Positions 7,653-9,286 of a DNA stretch of 9,286 nucleotides are shown here, piece by piece. Under the pieces are notes generated by a model, which searched no databases, was not told the origin of the DNA, and was given only the letters and a program-made list of their open reading frames with translations. The stretch lies in contig JAEDEK010000072.1 in assembly GCA_016293365.1 (NCBI GenBank), positions 1-9,286 on the forward strand, written 5' to 3'. Each line of letters begins with the position of its first letter. The stretch's first letter is position 1. The stretch is from Bulleidia sp. (GTDB lineage: Bacteria; Bacillota_I; Bacilli_A; Erysipelotrichales; Erysipelotrichaceae). The position numbers and the translations under genes are program-made.

Positions 7653-9119
7653 ATGGGAAAACAGGATGGATTTCTTCTGTATGACAGAAAAGACAATGAA
7701 ACTCTGACACCTTCACAGCGTGTCGGTAATTTCAATGAATTTCATGTCCCTTTAAAAGAGGAAGAAAGAAAAAGACAGGCAGCCAGATGCATGAACTGTG
7801 GAGTTCCTTATTGTCAGTCTGCTCTGAAACTGAATGGAATGGTTACAGGATGTCCACTGCACAACCTGATACCGGAATGGAATGATGCTGTATATCAGGG
7901 AAATGTTGCTCATGCTCTGGCAAGACTTCTCAAGACCAGTTCCTTCCCGGAATTCACTTCCCGTGTATGTCCATCTTTATGTGAAAAGGCATGTCTATGC
8001 GGCGTGCATGATTCACCGGTAACTGTTCACGAAAATGAATATTACATCATCGAGACGGCTTTTGAAAAAGGATTGATGACACCGCGCATTCCAAATACAC
8101 GATCCGGAAAGAAAGTTGCGGTAGTCGGCAGTGGACCTGCAGGTCTTGCTGTGGCAGACCGACTGAACAGAAGAGGCCACAACGTAGAGGTTTTTGAAAG
8201 AGATGACCGGGTCGGCGGACTACTGATGTATGGAATTCCGAATATGAAACTTGAAAAAAAGGTTGTGGAAAGAAGACAGAAACTCATGGAGGCGGAAGGA
8301 GTGATCTTCCATACATCTGTGGATGTCGGAAAGGATATTTCCGCAAAGGAAATCATGAAACAGTTCGACTGTGTAGTCCTTGCGTGTGGTGCAAAGCAGG
8401 CAAGAAAACTGAATGTGGAGGGAGCGGATTCAACAGAAGGTGTCATGATGGCTGTTGATTTCCTGAAAGCCACTACTGTTTCATTATTGAATGGAACACT
8501 GGAACAGAAAGAAAACAGACCGGCGGAAGGGAAACATGTTGTCATTGTCGGTGGAGGCGATACCGGAAATGACTGTGTCGGTACATGCATCCGAGAAAAC
8601 TGTGCATCTGTTGTACAGCTTGAAATGATGCCCTGCCCACCTTTAGAAAGAAGTGCAGATAACCCATGGCCACAGTGGCCGAAGGTTTTGAAAACCGATT
8701 ATGGCCAGCAAGAGGCGATCGACCGATTTGGCCACGATCCTCGCATCTATGAAACAACGGTAAAACGTCTGATTCGTGATAAGGGGGTGCTCAAGCAGAT
8801 CGAAACCGTTAAGGTTACGATGAAGGATGGGCGTATGCAGGAAGTCAGGGGATCTGAAAAGATGATTGACTGTGATCTTCTGATTGTTGCGGCAGGCTTT
8901 ACAGGCTGCCAATCCTATACTGCCAAAGCCTTTGGCGTTTCATTATCAAAGCGCAATACGGTGGTTGCTGATGAAGAATTCATGACGGATCAGAAAGGTG
9001 TATTCACCGCCGGTGACATGCATCGCGGCCAGTCTTTAGTCGTATGGGCAATTGATGAAGGCAGAAGATGTGCAAGAGCAGTGGATGCCTATCTGATGGG
9101 TTATACAAATCTTGACTGA
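7653..9119 (+). CDS. gltD: Glutamate synthase, small (beta) subunit
   Basis: The 488-residue flavoprotein takes electrons from NADPH through FAD and iron-sulfur clusters and feeds them to the FMN of GltB. The N-terminal domain has cysteines 46, 49, 54 and 67 (CMNCGVPYC, then GCPLHN), followed by 106, 110, 114 and 116 (CPSLCEKACLCG). These are the ligands for the 4Fe-4S clusters at the subunit interface, with C116 possibly extra. A dinucleotide-binding fold begins at VAVVGSGPAG (GSGPAG 159-164) for FAD. A second, VIVGGGDTG (G300-G305), is for NADPH. AGD (453-455) in a GVFTAGDMHRG segment is the C-terminal FAD contact. The ATG at 7653 has AAAGGAG (7638-7644) 8 bases upstream, overlapping the end of gltB, which suggests translational coupling. 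Related subunits occur in other oxidoreductases, but adjacency to gltB makes the role clear. Confidence 0.96.
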   Translation: MGKQDGFLLYDRKDNETLTPSQRVGNFNEFHVPLKEEERKRQAARCMNCGVPYCQSALKLNGMVTGCPLHNLIPEWNDAVYQGNVAHALARLLKTSSFPEFTSRVCPSLCEKACLCGVHDSPVTVHENEYYIIETAFEKGLMTPRIPNTRSGKKVAVVGSGPAGLAVADRLNRRGHNVEVFERDDRVGGLLMYGIPNMKLEKKVVERRQKLMEAEGVIFHTSVDVGKDISAKEIMKQFDCVVLACGAKQARKLNVEGADSTEGVMMAVDFLKATTVSLLNGTLEQKENRPAEGKHVVIVGGGDTGNDCVGTCIRENCASVVQLEMMPCPPLERSADNPWPQWPKVLKTDYGQQEAIDRFGHDPRIYETTVKRLIRDKGVLKQIETVKVTMKDGRMQEVRGSEKMIDCDLLIVAAGFTGCQSYTAKAFGVSLSKRNTVVADEEFMTDQKGVFTAGDMHRGQSLVVWAIDEGRRCARAVDAYLMGYTNLD

Positions 9120-9175
9120 CATGAAAACATATACGGGATGGATAGCAATTTAAAAGTATATAAGGTTGAGCCTCT

Positions 9176-9225
9176 GGATCCCTGATCCTTATGGTTATCC
9201 TTCCAAAGGTGATAGACGGCCTTTG
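9176..9225 (+). repeat. Two small hairpins downstream of gltD
   Basis: GGATC (9176-9180) pairs with GATCC (9184-9188) around CCT. CAAAGG (9204-9209) pairs with CCTTTG (9220-9225) around a 10-base loop. Neither is followed by a T-run, so they are not terminators themselves. They could protect the 3' end of the operon mRNA. The evidence is only base pairing. Confidence 0.3.
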
Positions 9226-9236
9226 AATAAATTTAT

Positions 9237-9266
9237 GGTGTAGTTTTGTAAGAGACTGCACCTTTT
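9237..9266 (+). terminator. Probable intrinsic terminator of the GS-GOGAT operon
   Basis: GGTGTAGT (9237-9244) pairs with ACTGCACC (9255-9262) over 8 bp with one wobble and a 10-base loop, followed by TTTT (9263-9266). It lies 117 bp after the gltD stop with no gene between, so it probably ends the operon. The short T-run makes it weaker than the terminators at 93 and 841. No gene is visible in the remaining bases to 9286. Confidence 0.72.
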
Positions 9267-9286
9267 CATATGCATCTTCTGTTATG

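Overview
The window holds the nitrogen-assimilation operon of a low-to-moderate-GC Gram-positive bacterium (Bacillota), most likely an anaerobe. The signs are a T-box leader, a type III glutamine synthetase, strong AGGAG-type ribosome binding sites, and the C-terminus of a rubrerythrin at the left edge. The proteins have a clostridial or Erysipelotrichia-like flavour, but the sequence alone does not fix the genus.

Layout from left to right. Positions 1-83 are the end of a rubrerythrin gene, followed by a strong intrinsic terminator (93-126). Positions 127-577 carry no gene I can support and become strongly A-rich toward the right. An almost consensus promoter (TTGACA, 17-bp spacer, TATAAC; 578-606) starts a T-box leader of about 280 nt (from about 613 to 895). 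This leader has a stem I with a kink-turn base and AGUA/GAA specifier loop, a stem III, the T-box/antiterminator and a competing terminator. Then come a type III (GlnN-like) glutamine synthetase (971-3049), a 100-bp gap holding a terminator-like hairpin, the large subunit of glutamate synthase gltB (3156-7649), and the small subunit gltD (7653-9119) only 3 bp later. A plausible operon terminator lies at 9237-9266.

The three enzymes form a complete GS-GOGAT cycle. Glutamine synthetase fixes ammonium onto glutamate. GltB releases ammonia from glutamine and channels it to its FMN site to convert 2-oxoglutarate to glutamate. GltD passes electrons from NADPH to GltB. The T-box implies that the cycle is induced when a particular tRNA is uncharged, not only by general nitrogen regulators. 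Which tRNA it reads is the main open question: the specifier loop fits AAC (Asn) best by geometry and AAA (Lys) as an alternative, while the acceptor-pairing bulge UGGU prefers a tRNA with discriminator A. Neither reading is an obvious glutamine or glutamate codon. The hairpin between the synthetase and gltB may make the ratio of GS to GOGAT adjustable.
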